From contig OU015501.1 of NCBI GenBank assembly GCA_907164885.2, positions 21,788,631 to 21,852,630 on the forward strand: DNA of 64,000 nucleotides. The letters are read 5' to 3'. A model generated the notes under the pieces. That model made no database searches, had not been told where the DNA came from, and saw only the letters and a program-made list of their open reading frames with translations. Made by a program: the position numbers and the translations under genes. Source of the stretch: Dolomedes plantarius. Its lineage: Eukaryota; Arthropoda; Arachnida; Araneae; Dolomedidae. This document shows, piece by piece, positions 46,832 through 56,992 of the stretch (the first letter of the stretch is position 1; every line of letters begins with the position of its first letter).

Positions 46832-47739
46832 CGAGGGCAGATAAAAAAGTAAGTTGCACTTCCAAGTTATGGCCATTTATTAAATAGCCTATACAAAAGC
46901 AACACGGCTATGACAGCATGCAATGTAAGTTCACTTTTCCACATAGTTCCCAAGAGACTCTAAACATTTCTCCGAACGGACAGCCAACTTTTCGATTCCG
47001 GACGCATAGAAATCTCCTCCAGCGCTTTGTAACCACACGGAGACAGCTGCTTTCACCTCCTCATCATTTCGGAATCGTTGTCCACCGAGATCCTTTTTGA
47101 GCTTACCGAAAACATGGAAATCCCATGGCGCAAAGTCGGGACTGTATGGAAGTTGTTGCCATACCTCCCACTTGCATCACTGCAGAAGTTCGTACGTTTG
47201 GAGGGCCTTGTGCGGCGCGTGGAATTTATACCGAAAGTAACGACAATCAACTCGGCTTCGTATTATCAAACGTTGAACTGGTTGCGTAAAGCAATTAAAG
47301 AGAAACGCCGGAAAAATTGAGCGACGGTGTGATTTTGTTGCACGATAACGCAACACCTCACAAGGCCCGCCAAACGTGCGAACTGCTGTAGTGATTCAAG
47401 TGTGAGGTATGGCAACACCCTCCATACAGTCCCGACTTAGCGCCATGTGATTTCTATGTTTTCGGTAAGCTCAAAAAAGATCTCGGTGGACAATGATTCC
47501 GAAATTATGAGGAGGTGAAACCAGCTGTCTCCGTGTGGTTACATAGCGCTGGAGGAGATTTCTATGCGTCCGGAATCGAAAAGTTCGTTGTCCGTTCGGA
47601 GAAATGTTTAGAGTCTCTTGCGAACTATGTGGAAAAGTGAACTTACATTGTATGCTGTCATAGCCGTGTTGCTTTTGTATAGGTTATTTAACAAATGGCC
47701 ATAACTTGGAAGTGCAACTTACTTTTTGATCTGCCCTCG
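46832..47739 (+). mobile_element. Fold-back mariner with 343 bp inverted arms
   Basis: Arm 1 (46832-47174) is the near-perfect inverse of arm 2 (47397-47739), with a 222 bp spacer. The ends read CGAGGGCAGATAAAAAAGTA and its inverse, flanked by TA. Arm 2 and spacer retain the 3' half of a mariner transposase. Arm 1 is an inverted duplicate of that 3' half instead of a true 5' half. Confidence 0.85.
47220..47640 (+). pseudogene. mariner DD34D transposase 3' fragment
   Basis: Reading across a frameshift near 47320, the fragment has a NSASYYQTL region, then LLHDNATPHKA (second catalytic Asp), a stop, then YSPDLAPCDFYVFGKLKKDL (third catalytic Asp), another stop after GGQ, and a C-terminus ending LESLANYVEK. 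The first catalytic Asp and the DNA-binding domain are absent. Confidence 0.75.
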
Positions 47740-47751
47740 TATATCCACGCA

Positions 47752-49162
47752 CACACTGTCACAAAAAAATATATGCACCCAGAAGGAAACGAGCTACTAT
47801 CACGAAACTTAACATGTGTGTAGTGTATGAGGAGATAAGCAAATGATTACAAATTCAGAAGAACAGACCGTTTTATTAAGAAGATATGGCATGAAAAAGG
47901 TTACAAATCAGTAAGTAGTAAATCCACCCCTGGAAGCTATACAAGCCGAAACACGGCGTGGCATTGAATCAATGAGGTCACCTATGACCTCCTGCGGAAG
48001 ATCATGCCATAATCTTTGCAACTGGGCAGTAAATTCACCAGTATTCCGGGACGGCTGCAGTTGCCTTCCAAGCACATCCCAGACGTGCTCTATTGGCGAA
48101 AGGTCTGGGGACCTGGCAGGCCATGGAAGTACGTCATATCCTTGAAGACATGGTTGGGAGAGTCATGCAGTATGAGGACGAATGTTGTCTTGCTGATAAA
48201 TGGCACCTGGGTGACTTGATAGCATAGGCAGTACAACTGGCGTTAAAATCTCGCCCACGTAACTGCGTGCCGTCAAAGTGCGTTGAAGGAAGACTAGAGG
48301 TAACCGTGTGTCCCAACAAATCGCTTCCCACCCTGTCACGCCTTATGTAATCGCCGTATGCCTCTCGACAACAAATGTCGGATCGGACTGGTGGCCTGGC
48401 CGCCTCCACACGCGAACGCGCTGGTCATCAGCATTGAGACTGAATCGGAATTCATCGCTGAAGATCACATGCATCCAGTCGGTCACACTCCAGCTTGCCC
48501 GAGGTCGGCAAAAATCCAATCGGCTCTGCCTATGATGGCCTATGATGTCAGCGGTAGGCGTCTTAATGGACGTCGGCTCCTTATACCTGCGTCGGACAGT
48601 CATCTCCGAATGGTTTCCCTTGATACCCCCGGCTGTCTGGAAGGTAGCAAATGGCATCGAACCGATTCTAGCGAAGTTGTTGGTGCGGACGTGGCCGCTC
48701 TTATGATTACGCGATCCTCGCGCGCATTTGTGTTCCTGGGACGCCTTGCTCCTCCGCGACGGTAGACTATCCCTTCCATGATCCATTGTTACCAACACCA
48801 AGCAGCTACCATATCGCTCCGACCGAGGTGATGGCCGATACGCCTGTTCGACCAACCTGCTTCTCTGAGGCCTACTATACGCTCTCTCTCAAAGTCCAAC
48901 AATTGTTCGTACTATGCCTCAGAGGCATCTCTAGTCACAATACCGTCCATCCAAGTCGACAGATTTGTTTGAATAACCCTATGGCACGAGCAATCATGCT
49001 TTTAAACTCTCCCAGCCGCGCATCTCATATGCGCATAGTGCGCTTACCCTTGTCTCATTGGCGTCGAAATTTTAATCATTTGCATATCCATACTACATTC
49101 CTGCCAAGTTTCGTGATAGTAGCTCGATTTCTTCTGGGTGCATATATTTTTTTTGTGACAGA

Positions 49163-49165
<3 letters not shown>
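47752..49165 (-). mobile_element. Tc1-like transposon, dead
   Basis: TIRs of about 55 bp: CACACTGTCAC at left against CAGTCTGTCAC (inverted) at right, both followed by an A-run and ATATATGCACCCAGAAG. The element ends in a long (TA)n at right. It abuts the mariner after a 12 bp gap. Confidence 0.8.
47908..48980 (-). pseudogene. Tc1 DD34E transposase pseudogene
   Basis: Conserved blocks in order: HVIFSDEFRFSLN (first Asp), a stop after ERHTAIT, GVTGWEAICWDTRLPL, AIYQQDNIRPHTA (second Asp) then a stop, and ARSPDLSPIEHVWD (catalytic Glu). It ends SMPRRVSACIASRGGFTTY. The N-terminal DNA-binding part is scrambled by frameshifts. Confidence 0.8.

Positions 49166-49248
<83 letters not shown>
49165..49248. 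repeat. (TA)n microsatellite, about 40 units
   Basis: The longest pure TA run in the window, between the Tc1 end and the piggyBac shell end. Open frames across it are YIYIYI artefacts. Confidence 0.95.
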
Positions 49249-49251
<3 letters not shown>

Positions 49252-50389
49252 TTCATAGGGCCCGTATTCTTGGGATACATGCTATCCCACCCCGTAAGGA
49301 AAGGGTTAATTACTTGAGTTTTCCCTCCAGTGAAGGGAAGTTTTTGGTTTAGCATCGTAAAATCCTTATAATCCTTCATCCCAAAATCGAGACTGTTTTA
49401 TTTACACCATGTTCATTGCCTGTCCCGTTCCGAATCCCGTTGAAAAGTAAACACATCTTTCTGCATCAATTCTTTGGTTTGTTTAATCACCCGATTTTTT
49501 CAAAACATTTTCTTAATAGTGCCTCTGATTGCTTTTGACTCCTTTTTTGGTGAAAGGAAAAGACTGTTTACCTCATTTTCGAATACCTCCCCCATGCAAA
49601 TTAAGAAAAAGTATTTTTTTTTAAACTTTTAAATAGCTCCGTTCGCAGAAGAAATACCCTGAAATAATTTCGTGGAGATCCTGTTTTGATTGTTAAGGCA
49701 TGCTTATAGAGAAAATAGTTTTTCATGTGAAAAAACGATATCATTTGCGGCATGTCTCTTAAGTAGCAATTTGCTATTTCTTTCTATTTATCCTATTTTT
49801 TACTTCGCTGATCCACGAAATACCTTTTCTTAGAAAGCTTTTAATTTCAAATATTCTTTAAAAATAATTCCAGTCAATTTTTTTAAAAAAATTTTAATAT
49901 ATATTATTTTTTTTATATATAAATTTAAGTCTCGTGATTTTTTTTCTTTGAGATTGTTAAGGATTTCGGTGAATTTTTCTCATGCTGCTTTCATTAGTTT
50001 TTTCGAACTTTCCGTATTTTTTACCTCAAATGAGACGTTCCTTTCACAATATACCCTTTTTTTTTAGCTCCTGTAATGACATTTTAATCACTTTTTTAAA
50101 CACATCTAAGGGTTTAAAATCGATTAATATTTTCACGTCTTTCCTTTCTTGGCAATTCATATATCATTATCATGCATAGCTTTACATCGATGAACACAAC
50201 GAAATGAAATAATACAGTTATAATTAATTTTTCTACTATTATTAAATATATTTTAGAGTTTAGAAGCAGCCTCTACTGTTTTCACCCTGAAAACAATTAT
50301 AGAGAATAAAACAGACTGGAGTGAATTTTGTCGTAACTTATTACTCGGTACCTTGTATATTGGTGTGAGCACGTGGGACATTGTTTGTT

Positions 50390-50437
<48 letters not shown>

Positions 50438-50440
<3 letters not shown>

Positions 50441-51888
50441 TGGACGCTCGTTAATTCGAACTCGAAGGTTCTCAGAAAAAAGTTCGAATTATCCGAAGTT
50501 CGAATTATCCGATGTTAAGAGAAAATATATAACTTTAAATGTGTATCACTGAAGAAGAAACTCTCCTAGTATGTATAACCCCAGAAAATATATTATACTA
50601 TGTTATCTAAAGTTAAACATATTAAAAAGCAATACAGACTTACATTAATCATAAAATGAAGCAGAAGATATGCAGTATAAAGTAAACTTTTATTAAAAAT
50701 ATGAATTACACTTTGGGGAAAAACTGTAAAATGGATGTTTGGTTCTGTTTATGATGCCTACATTGTTTAGCCAACTTCTCGATTTGAAGTAAACATTTCA
50801 ATTCATTTTCAGAGGAAGGTTCCATCTAAATAAATGCTTTCAGAGTTTCAATAGAGTCCATTATGGCTTTGACCATTATGGCCGCATTAGAAATATCTTT
50901 CAGCAGGTAAGTAGAAAAAAGCCCTGGCAGTTTCCTACCGAAATTAGTGCATACGTCGTCGATTACATCAGAGCTTTGGCCACATACAGTTTGATAAGAA
51001 ATATTGTGCCTTGACTTAAATCGAGAAAGCCATCCATCACTGCATTTAAAATCTTCAATACCCCTTCGAATTGCCTATTCATCAGCCTTCGTCAGCACTA
51101 CTCGTCCATTTATCGGAAAATTTCGAGATCTAACATCCTGGAACCATAGCAGTAGAGCTTTTTCTAGAACTTCTTGGGACGCATTTCCCATGCGTTTCCT
51201 TCCTCTAGCAAATTTTTATTTTTCCCATGAAGCTAAAATTGACTCCTTGTTTTTCAAATTAGTTGACAAGGCATTTTTTTTTAATTCTGTAGTCAGCTTC
51301 GAACTTTGTTTTACATTCGCCATTCTCTACTTTCTTTAAAATTTCTACCTTTGTCTTCAAAGTTAGGGTTTTGTACTTTCAACGTGTAGACATCGTGAAT
51401 TTTTACACGTTCACACCACACAATGAGGAAGTAAAACTAGACCACATTAACTTGTCTGCACTGCAGTTATAACTGACGCAGCTCCCTAGGATCTATATTA
51501 AGACTAGTTTTTCTGAAATTCTAAGAAAATCGATCCGAATAAAGGAAAATTGCTTTTTCCGTTTAGCACTAATAAGAAGGACAATAGCTACTAACGTTTA
51601 GCGGACATGCAATAGCCTAGGAATACAGGCATGGGCCTCTTTACACAGAAAAGAACTTTTGACACACAAAATAATAAATACAGTATGTAATTTCTCTATT
51701 AAACGAGGAAAAAGAATTTTTTTTTTGTCAAATTTTTAGTTCGAATTAACCGAAGTGATAAAAATTTAGTTCGAATTAATGAGATATTTTTAACATTAAC
51801 TCCAATGCAAGTTTTTTGGGGCCTTTGGATTAGTTCGAATTAACCGAAAGTTCGAATTAACCGAGTTCGAATTAACGAGCGTCCACTG
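50438..51888 (-). mobile_element. pogo/Tigger element, degenerate
   Basis: TIRs begin CAGTGGACGCTCGTTAATTC at both ends, with TA outside in (TA)n at left and right. It is 1451 bp with a broken, internally deleted transposase on the minus strand. Confidence 0.88.
50826..51323 (-). pseudogene. Tigger transposase pseudogene, CENP-B DNA-binding part kept
   Basis: From the ATG at 51323 one frame of 166 codons carries two stops, after SILASWEK and after KADE. It has the N-terminal HTH region, then the CENP-B/Tc5 HTH motif FKCSDGWLSRFKSRHNI, then KLPGLFSTYLLKDI near the start of the usual DDE domain. It then jumps to a C-terminal-like AIMDSIETLKAFI. The DDE catalytic core is deleted. Confidence 0.8.
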
Positions 51889-51896
51889 TATATATA

Positions 51897-52399
51897 TATA
51901 ACATTAAAAACCCCATACCATTTTAAAATCTAACATTATTCTAAATTCCCTTGGGCGTACGAGCTAAATTTCGCTTTTGATTCTAAACTCTAATAACCTC
52001 GAGAGAAAATATTAAATGGCTTCCTTTTTCAAATAGGCGCGGCGTCCCCAATATTTTAGATAAGCTCTGCGCAGATTATATAAAACCACATGTGACTTAT
52101 CGACAACAGCAAATCCCTAATCGCGATGATGATCACATGACAAAGTTTATATAAACAACATGAACGGAAACATGTACGCTTTTTTTGATCATGTAACTGA
52201 CTTGGAAAGACGTATTCTCCGTCTAATAAAGATGTAATTAAATTAACGTTGTGGTGTTTTATGTGTCCGAGGGTGAGATGAAAAGCGGGAAAGGAAATTA
52301 AACATGTGATGCACGGCCGGGCGACAAGTCATCCATCTTTACCTCAAAAAGAAATACCACTCGGGCCTTCCTTCGTCGGCCCGCGCCCGTGCTATTACA
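51897..52399 (+). repeat. 5' LTR, 503 bp
   Basis: It starts TATAACATTAAAAACCCC and ends GTGCTATTACA. The only difference from the 3' LTR that I see is CCGCGCCC versus CAGCGCCC near the end. The start lacks the usual TG, so the 5' limit may be off by a few bases. Confidence 0.9.
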
Positions 52400-52453
52400 A
52401 AAGTCGGTAGGATTCGAACCTACGCGGGAAAATCCCAATGGATTTCCAGGCCA
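52400..52453 (-). other. 54 nt antisense tRNA-Ser 3' half at the primer-binding site
   Basis: Directly after the 5' LTR, the minus strand reads like a class II tRNA from the anticodon arm to the acceptor 3' strand. There is a CTGGAAA loop (anticodon GGA, serine), a long variable arm (GGGA-TTT-TCCC), a T arm GTAGGTTCGAATCCTAC and CGACTTT. The 5' half and CCA are absent, so it is not a tRNA gene. It is probably a primer-binding site far longer than the usual 10-18 nt. Confidence 0.7.
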
Positions 52454-53194
52454 TAAGTACGGTTGCTGTTTGCGGTCTTCGGTCAGGAGAATAATTTTCA
52501 CGCGGTGGACTTTGTATGTCAAGGTCGAGATCTCCTCTTTCCCCGTCATTCCGATGTAGTACGTGTTGTGCGCTACTGTTTTGGTTCGAGTTCTGTGTGC
52601 TAAGCAATGGAGAGAGACATGTTTGTTTTTCTGAGCCGGAGTTCATCGTGATTTTCAAGCGGAATAATGTGCGCGTTTTTGAAAAAATACCTTGAAGGCT
52701 TCATCAAAAAACTGATAATAATAATAATAATTGTGTACGCGTGTATCTGAAAGAAGCTTTACAGATTGTGCCATCGAAGAATGTGCGTCTTTTTTTTTTC
52801 ACAAGTTATGTAGCTGCTTTTGCTTCTGACTTCGACTTCGAGTGAATCTTCTTGGTGATTGTGTCCCCATTGCTTCGTGTGATCACCATTTAAATTCTTC
52901 GCGAGTGTCATCATGTAAAAAGTGCGTAATCCCCACCATTCAAAAATCATCGATGTGTTCTTGTGTGTGAATTTAATTAAGCCGGTATGCAAGCCCTAGC
53001 GCTGTACCGTGAATAAATAAAAATAAAAATTTGTGCAACCGAGAATTTTACAGTAACAAGACGAGCATCACATGACCAGGTTGTATGTCTACCATCATAA
53101 ACTTTTTAAAATTGTTTAGTAAACTATGATTGTATGATATTATATTCTTGTTTTAAATTGAAATATAATTGTGATATTGTGTTAAACTTATAAG
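52454..53194 (+). other. 5' leader of the Gypsy element
   Basis: About 740 bp between the primer region and the Gag-Pol ATG, without a long frame on the plus strand. Confidence 0.6.
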
Positions 53195-56100
53195 ATGGAA
53201 GATAAAACTATAAAGACAGAATTTCAGGGGAAAAAAACAACAACAACAAATGATAAAATTGAGACAGAATGCAAGGACCATTTTCAACTTGAAAATGTAG
53301 AGAGGGAATTCGGGGATTTTATTCCTTTTGACCCAGAGGGGGGAATGAAATTACAAAAATGGCTTGCCTATATTGAGCAGAAATTTTGCCAAGCAAATGT
53401 TCCAGAGGGACAAAAATTAAAATATATTTCAAAATTTCTCAAGGGGAAGGCTCTAACAGTTTTTATTAACTCTTGTTTAGACATTCAAGATTGGACAGAA
53501 TTAAAAGACACTTTGCAAGAATTATTCTTTGAGGCAGATAGCGTGGAATTCTCTGAATTTTCCAATTTGAAATTTGAATATAATGATGACTTAACCAAAT
53601 ATTTTCATAAAAAAATTGATGTAGGAAAGAGATTGGGGTTATCACAGAAATTAATACTAGAAGGCCTAACAGAAGGCCTAAATGCTCAAATGAGAATGAC
53701 CATAGCTGCAAATCTTCCTCAAACCACAACAGAATGGATAGTGTTGGCTAATAAGCTAATCAAAATAAATAATGAAGGAAACAAAACTAATCAGGGGAAT
53801 CGGGATAACTTTTTTAACACTAGATTTGAAAATGAGAAACAGAATTTTTTAAATTGTGTGATTGACACTGCTTCGACTATTAGTCTGATGTCACAAAAAC
53901 TGGTCAAGCAATGTCAACTGAAATGCTATTCAAGTTCTCCAATTAAGGTCAGGCAAGCTGAGGGTGAAATCTTAATTACAACTAAATGTGTATTAACTTT
54001 GAGAATAGGGAAAATAATTAGAAACATTTCTGCATATGTTTTGGACAATGACTTGCCTTATCTTATTCTGGGACTTCCTGAGTGTAAAGAGTTTAAATTA
54101 GTAATTGATTGTAACCAATTGTGTGTGTATCAAAATAGAATTGCTTTGAAAATGGTTAATATTTGTGATATAAGTAAAATTTCATTACACCTACAAAATA
54201 AATGTGATAATAAGCATGTGGGTAATAATAGTAATGGTCATGAAATTGAAGTTTCTGATATGTTTAACCCTTATGAAGAAAATTCGCAGAAAGAAAATGA
54301 TATTTTCTGTATTGATTATGATGTAAATGACAATTTTAATGAAAGCTCTGGTGGAATCAAAGCAGAAATTAACCCAAATTATGAAAATGTTGACATTAAT
54401 GATCAAATCAAAAATTTAGATGTTGATAGGGAATTAAAGAATTTATTGCACAAAAATAATAGACTGTTTTCAGCTAACAAATATGATATAGGCAAAATAA
54501 GGATGGAACCCCAAAGAATAATCCTAAATTCTGATTTACCAGTGAGTCTAAGAGCATACAGGACTTCGCCAACTGAGGAAAAAGAGATCAGGACCCAAAT
54601 TAAAAATTTGTTAGAAGCAGGAATCATAAAAGAATCACATAGTTCATACTCAAGACCTGTGACTTTGGCAAGAAAGCGAAATGAGGGAAAAACTAGACTT
54701 TGTATTGATTTCAGAAAACTAAATTTAATTACTAAGACAGATGCAGAACCCTTACCCAGAATTGATGATATTCTAGATAAATTAAGCAGAGCTAATTACT
54801 TTTCAACTTTAGACCTTACCTCAGGGTATTGGCATGTACCCGTCCACCCAAAAGATACTGAGAAATTGGCATTTGCCACTACTTTTGGCTTATACGAATG
54901 GCTAAGACTCCCATTTGGCTTAAAGAACGCCCCTGCAATATTCAATAGGACTATCAGGAGAATTTTGGATAAATATAAAGTTAACTTTGCATGCCACTAT
55001 TTCGATGATATTATAATTTTTTCAGACTCCAAAGAACAACACCTTGAACATTTAGAGATACTATTTAACATTTTCAAAAAAGAGAATATCAAGTTAAAAT
55101 TAACTAAATGTACTTTTCTGCAACAACAAATTAATTTTCTTGGATATAATGTAACAAATGGGAAAATTGCCCCAGACAACATTAACATTGAAAAGATAAA
55201 GTGTTTGAAACCACCAACTAATGTAAAAGAACTCCAAAGATTCTTGGGCACAATAAATGTGTATAATAAGTTTATTCCAAAATATGCAAAAGTAAGACAG
55301 CCATTAAATACATTATTGAAAAAGGGAGTAAAATGGGGATGGTCAGACAGGTGCCAAGAAGCTTTTGAGGATCTTAAGAATTTATTGATTTGTAAACCAA
55401 TATTGCAATTGTATGATGTAAACAAAGACTGTCATTTATTTGTGGATGCTAGTAAACAACAGGTTGGAGCTGTTTTAAAACAGCCAGGTGAAGATGGGGT
55501 GTTGCATCCCATAGCATATCACTCTCGTGTATTAAAGGACTATGAGGCAAATTATTCTATTACTGAACTTGAGTGTTTGGCAATTGTGGACAGTTTAGAC
55601 AGGTATTATCATTATCTCCACGGGAAAAAGTTCACAATTCACACAGACCATGCTGCCTTAGTTTGGCTTAAAAATGTGAAAAATCTTCGAGGTCGACTCT
55701 TTCGCTGGTCATTAAAACTAAGTATGTTCGACTATGAAATTAAATACCAGAAGGGAACTGCAAATATTGAAGCTGACATGCTTTCAAGGAACCCTATTCT
55801 AGAACCTAAAACCCAAATAAACCATTTAATTGAACTAAGAAAAATTGTAGAATTTCAAAATAAAGACAATGTACAGGGACTTAAATATAAAAAACTAAAT
55901 GATGTAATCTACATGAGAAAGAAAGGATTTTTAAAAATTGTAGTACCATTTTCATTGAGGTTAGAAATTTTAAAAAGAGCCCACGAGGATTATGGACACC
56001 CTGTAATAAATAAAACAATGCAATTACTTACACCCCAATATTATTGGCCCAAAATCAATGAGGACATTAGTAATTATGTTAAACATTGCCATACTTGTCA

Positions 56101-56992
56101 ATTAAACAAAAAGAAAAGACAGAAAAGGTTTGGATTGCTGCAAGAAGTACCTCCGACAGACCAACCCTTTGAGTGCTTAAGTTTAGACACAGTAGGCGGA
56201 TTTAATTACTATAATTCCACAAAGAAATATTTACATTTGATAATTGACCATGCAACGCGTTATATTTGGGCTTTTCCATCAAAAAGCGTAACTACTGAAA
56301 CTTATACGAATTGCTTAAAACAAATATTCCAAATTCAAACACCAAAAAAATTGCTAACCGACAGAAATGCAGCTTTTACATGTTCAAAGTTTAGAAGATT
56401 TTTAGAGCATAACAATGTGCAACAATTACTTACCTCGAGTCATCATCCACAAACGAACGGAAAGGTAGAGAGGGTAAATCAAACAATAATTACTAGATTA
56501 AGGTGCAAAGTACATAACTCAACAAGCAAAATTCCTTGGACAAACCTATTAAATGAAGTAATTAATGAATACAATCATACGCCTCATTCAGTCACCCAAA
56601 TGACCCCAGCTTACCTACTTTTTGGAATATTACCTTATGAACCTCATGTTAAAAAACAAGATTTTTATCCTCAGGTAGATGAGGCGAGAAAATTAGCTAA
56701 AGAAAGGACAATTAATTACCATAATAGGAATAAAGTAAAATATGATGCACGTTTTGTAGAATCTAAATTTAATGTTGGAGATTTAGTGTTATTCGAAGAA
56801 TTTCACTATCCTAATACTAGAAAATTAAGCTCACCCTATTCTGGACCTTACACTATTCTAAAACAAATGTCAAAAGTTAATTATGAAATTGATAGACAAA
56901 ACTTTCACACTAAACGAGATTCTGAAATTGTCCATGCTTGCAGATTGAGATATTATAATGCACCAGAGAACTTAAAACTACACCACGAATAA
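53195..56992 (+). CDS. Ty3/Gypsy Gag-Pol polyprotein, 1265 aa, intact
   Basis: A single frame from ATG to stop. Gag is about residues 1-205 without a CCHC knuckle. The protease active site is VIDTAS (Asp224). Reverse transcriptase has LDLTSGYW (Asp540) and YFDD (602-605). RNase H has FVDAS (Asp751), TELE (Glu793), HTDHA (Asp818) and EADML (Asp861). Integrase has an HHCC finger (His930 to Cys965/Cys968) and catalytic LDTVG (Asp998), LLTDRNA (Asp1056) and GKVERVN (Glu1092), with 35 residues between the last two. Domain order PR-RT-RH-IN is standard Ty3/Gypsy. Gag and Pol share one frame, so no frameshift signal is needed. All catalytic residues are intact. Confidence 0.95.
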   Translation: MEDKTIKTEFQGKKTTTTNDKIETECKDHFQLENVEREFGDFIPFDPEGGMKLQKWLAYIEQKFCQANVPEGQKLKYISKFLKGKALTVFINSCLDIQDWTELKDTLQELFFEADSVEFSEFSNLKFEYNDDLTKYFHKKIDVGKRLGLSQKLILEGLTEGLNAQMRMTIAANLPQTTTEWIVLANKLIKINNEGNKTNQGNRDNFFNTRFENEKQNFLNCVIDTASTISLMSQKLVKQCQLKCYSSSPIKVRQAEGEILITTKCVLTLRIGKIIRNISAYVLDNDLPYLILGLPECKEFKLVIDCNQLCVYQNRIALKMVNICDISKISLHLQNKCDNKHVGNNSNGHEIEVSDMFNPYEENSQKENDIFCIDYDVNDNFNESSGGIKAEINPNYENVDINDQIKNLDVDRELKNLLHKNNRLFSANKYDIGKIRMEPQRIILNSDLPVSLRAYRTSPTEEKEIRTQIKNLLEAGIIKESHSSYSRPVTLARKRNEGKTRLCIDFRKLNLITKTDAEPLPRIDDILDKLSRANYFSTLDLTSGYWHVPVHPKDTEKLAFATTFGLYEWLRLPFGLKNAPAIFNRTIRRILDKYKVNFACHYFDDIIIFSDSKEQHLEHLEILFNIFKKENIKLKLTKCTFLQQQINFLGYNVTNGKIAPDNINIEKIKCLKPPTNVKELQRFLGTINVYNKFIPKYAKVRQPLNTLLKKGVKWGWSDRCQEAFEDLKNLLICKPILQLYDVNKDCHLFVDASKQQVGAVLKQPGEDGVLHPIAYHSRVLKDYEANYSITELECLAIVDSLDRYYHYLHGKKFTIHTDHAALVWLKNVKNLRGRLFRWSLKLSMFDYEIKYQKGTANIEADMLSRNPILEPKTQINHLIELRKIVEFQNKDNVQGLKYKKLNDVIYMRKKGFLKIVVPFSLRLEILKRAHEDYGHPVINKTMQLLTPQYYWPKINEDISNYVKHCHTCQLNKKKRQKRFGLLQEVPPTDQPFECLSLDTVGGFNYYNSTKKYLHLIIDHATRYIWAFPSKSVTTETYTNCLKQIFQIQTPKKLLTDRNAAFTCSKFRRFLEHNNVQQLLTSSHHPQTNGKVERVNQTIITRLRCKVHNSTSKIPWTNLLNEVINEYNHTPHSVTQMTPAYLLFGILPYEPHVKKQDFYPQVDEARKLAKERTINYHNRNKVKYDARFVESKFNVGDLVLFEEFHYPNTRKLSSPYSGPYTILKQMSKVNYEIDRQNFHTKRDSEIVHACRLRYYNAPENLKLHHE

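Larger units (their letters stand above)
46746..49305. mobile_element. piggyBac-type shell carrying nested Tc1/mariner elements
   Basis: TTAA at 46742-46745 and 49306-49309 flank inverted ends: CCTTTTCCTTACGGGGTGGG at left and CCCTTTCCTTACGGGGTGGG (inverted) at right. Similarity continues through ATGTATCCCAAGAAT. Nearly all of the inside is a mariner, a Tc1 and TA repeats. Confidence 0.65.

Noticed and set aside
48786..49379. Frames with long YIYIYI stretches on both strands
   Set aside because: They are translations of the (TA)n microsatellite next to the Tc1 element.
52400..52453. Functional tRNA-Ser gene
   Set aside because: Only the 3' half is present: no D arm, no 5' acceptor strand and no A box. 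Its place right after an LTR fits a primer-binding site.
53466..55425. Several minus-strand frames within the Gypsy polyprotein
   Set aside because: They are antisense shadows of an intact 1265-residue frame with all catalytic motifs.
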